This document shows, in pieces, positions 13,206 through 13,336 of a stretch of DNA of 13,336 nt. The stretch covers positions 1 through 13,336 of the forward strand of contig JAFAEA010000252.1 of NCBI GenBank assembly GCA_023424355.1, written 5' to 3'. Source of the DNA: Chloroflexota bacterium (GTDB taxonomy: Bacteria > Chloroflexota > Chloroflexia > Thermomicrobiales > UBA6265). Made by a program: the position numbers and the translations under genes. The notes beneath the pieces were generated by a model. That model did not search any database. It was not told where the DNA came from and was given only the letters and a program-made list of their open reading frames with translations. Positions within the stretch are counted from its first letter, which is position 1. Every line of letters begins with the position of its first letter.

Positions 13206-13336
13206 ATGACAGATGCGCCCAAATCAATCGGAATCATTGGCGGTGGATACGCCGGTCTCACAGCCGCGCTACGACTCGCCCAGGCAGGACACGATGTCAC
13301 TGTGTGGGAACGCGGGCAGCTTGGCGGCCAGGCGGC
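13206..13336 (+). CDS. FAD/NAD(P)-binding oxidoreductase, N-terminal fragment
   Basis: Only the first 43 codons lie in the window; the gene continues past its end. ATG 13206 follows AGGTGA (13191-13196) with a 9-nt gap. The start reads MTDAPKSIGIIGGGYAGLTA. It has the dinucleotide-binding GxGxxG motif (GGGYAG, 12-17) and the acidic Glu35 at the end of the second beta strand, which normally binds the adenosine ribose. GQLGGQA follows (37-43), the second Gly-rich turn usual in amine-oxidase, phytoene-desaturase and protoporphyrinogen-oxidase-like flavoproteins. Which of these it is cannot be told from the fragment. It is separated from hppA by a terminator, so it probably has its own promoter in 13117-13205, where I see no clear one. 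Confidence 0.75.
   Translation, partial: MTDAPKSIGIIGGGYAGLTAALRLAQAGHDVTVWERGQLGGQA

Overview
The window looks like a chromosomal segment of a free-living bacterium with moderately high GC content. There are no mobile-element genes, tRNAs, rRNAs or CRISPR arrays. My best guess is Chloroflexota, perhaps near Thermomicrobia: gyrA stands alone without gyrB, PspA is paired with a zinc-ribbon SPFH protein, the hppA product looks K+-independent, GTG/TTG starts are frequent, and terminators are strong hairpins with poor U-tracts. This assignment is inference. Actinomycetota or another Gram-positive-like phylum is not excluded.

Left part (89-5083, + strand): six tightly spaced genes that read as one operon. 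They are fabZ (fatty-acid elongation dehydratase), a GT4 glycosyltransferase, a two-helix membrane protein with a winged-helix-like region and C-terminal zinc ribbon, an unrecognised 317-aa protein, a PspA/IM30 coiled-coil protein, and an SPFH protein with a Q/N-rich linker and C-terminal zinc ribbon. A 13-bp hairpin terminator closes the run. The last four genes recall the Bacillus subtilis pspA(ydjF)-ydjG-ydjH-ydjI membrane-stress module, here in a different order and placed behind lipid and glycan genes. This is the most interesting system in the window.

Middle (5084-7814): gyrA (DNA gyrase subunit A) with its own sigma70-type promoter. A 28-bp hairpin-forming palindrome overlaps the -35 element. 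The residue at the quinolone-critical serine position is Gln. The gene ends at a 17-bp hairpin shared with a convergent minus-strand gene.

Right part (7842-13336): a minus-strand eight-helix membrane protein of unknown function with a long charged N-terminal tail diverges from mscS (small mechanosensitive channel). mscS overlaps nadD (nicotinate-mononucleotide adenylyltransferase) by one base. After a 127-bp leader with two adjacent hairpins comes hppA (membrane proton-pumping pyrophosphatase) with its terminator, then the first 43 codons of an FAD/NAD(P)-binding oxidoreductase that runs off the window. NadD releases pyrophosphate, which HppA can use to build a proton gradient. Several products (PspA module, MscS, HppA) act on the integrity or energy state of the cytoplasmic membrane.
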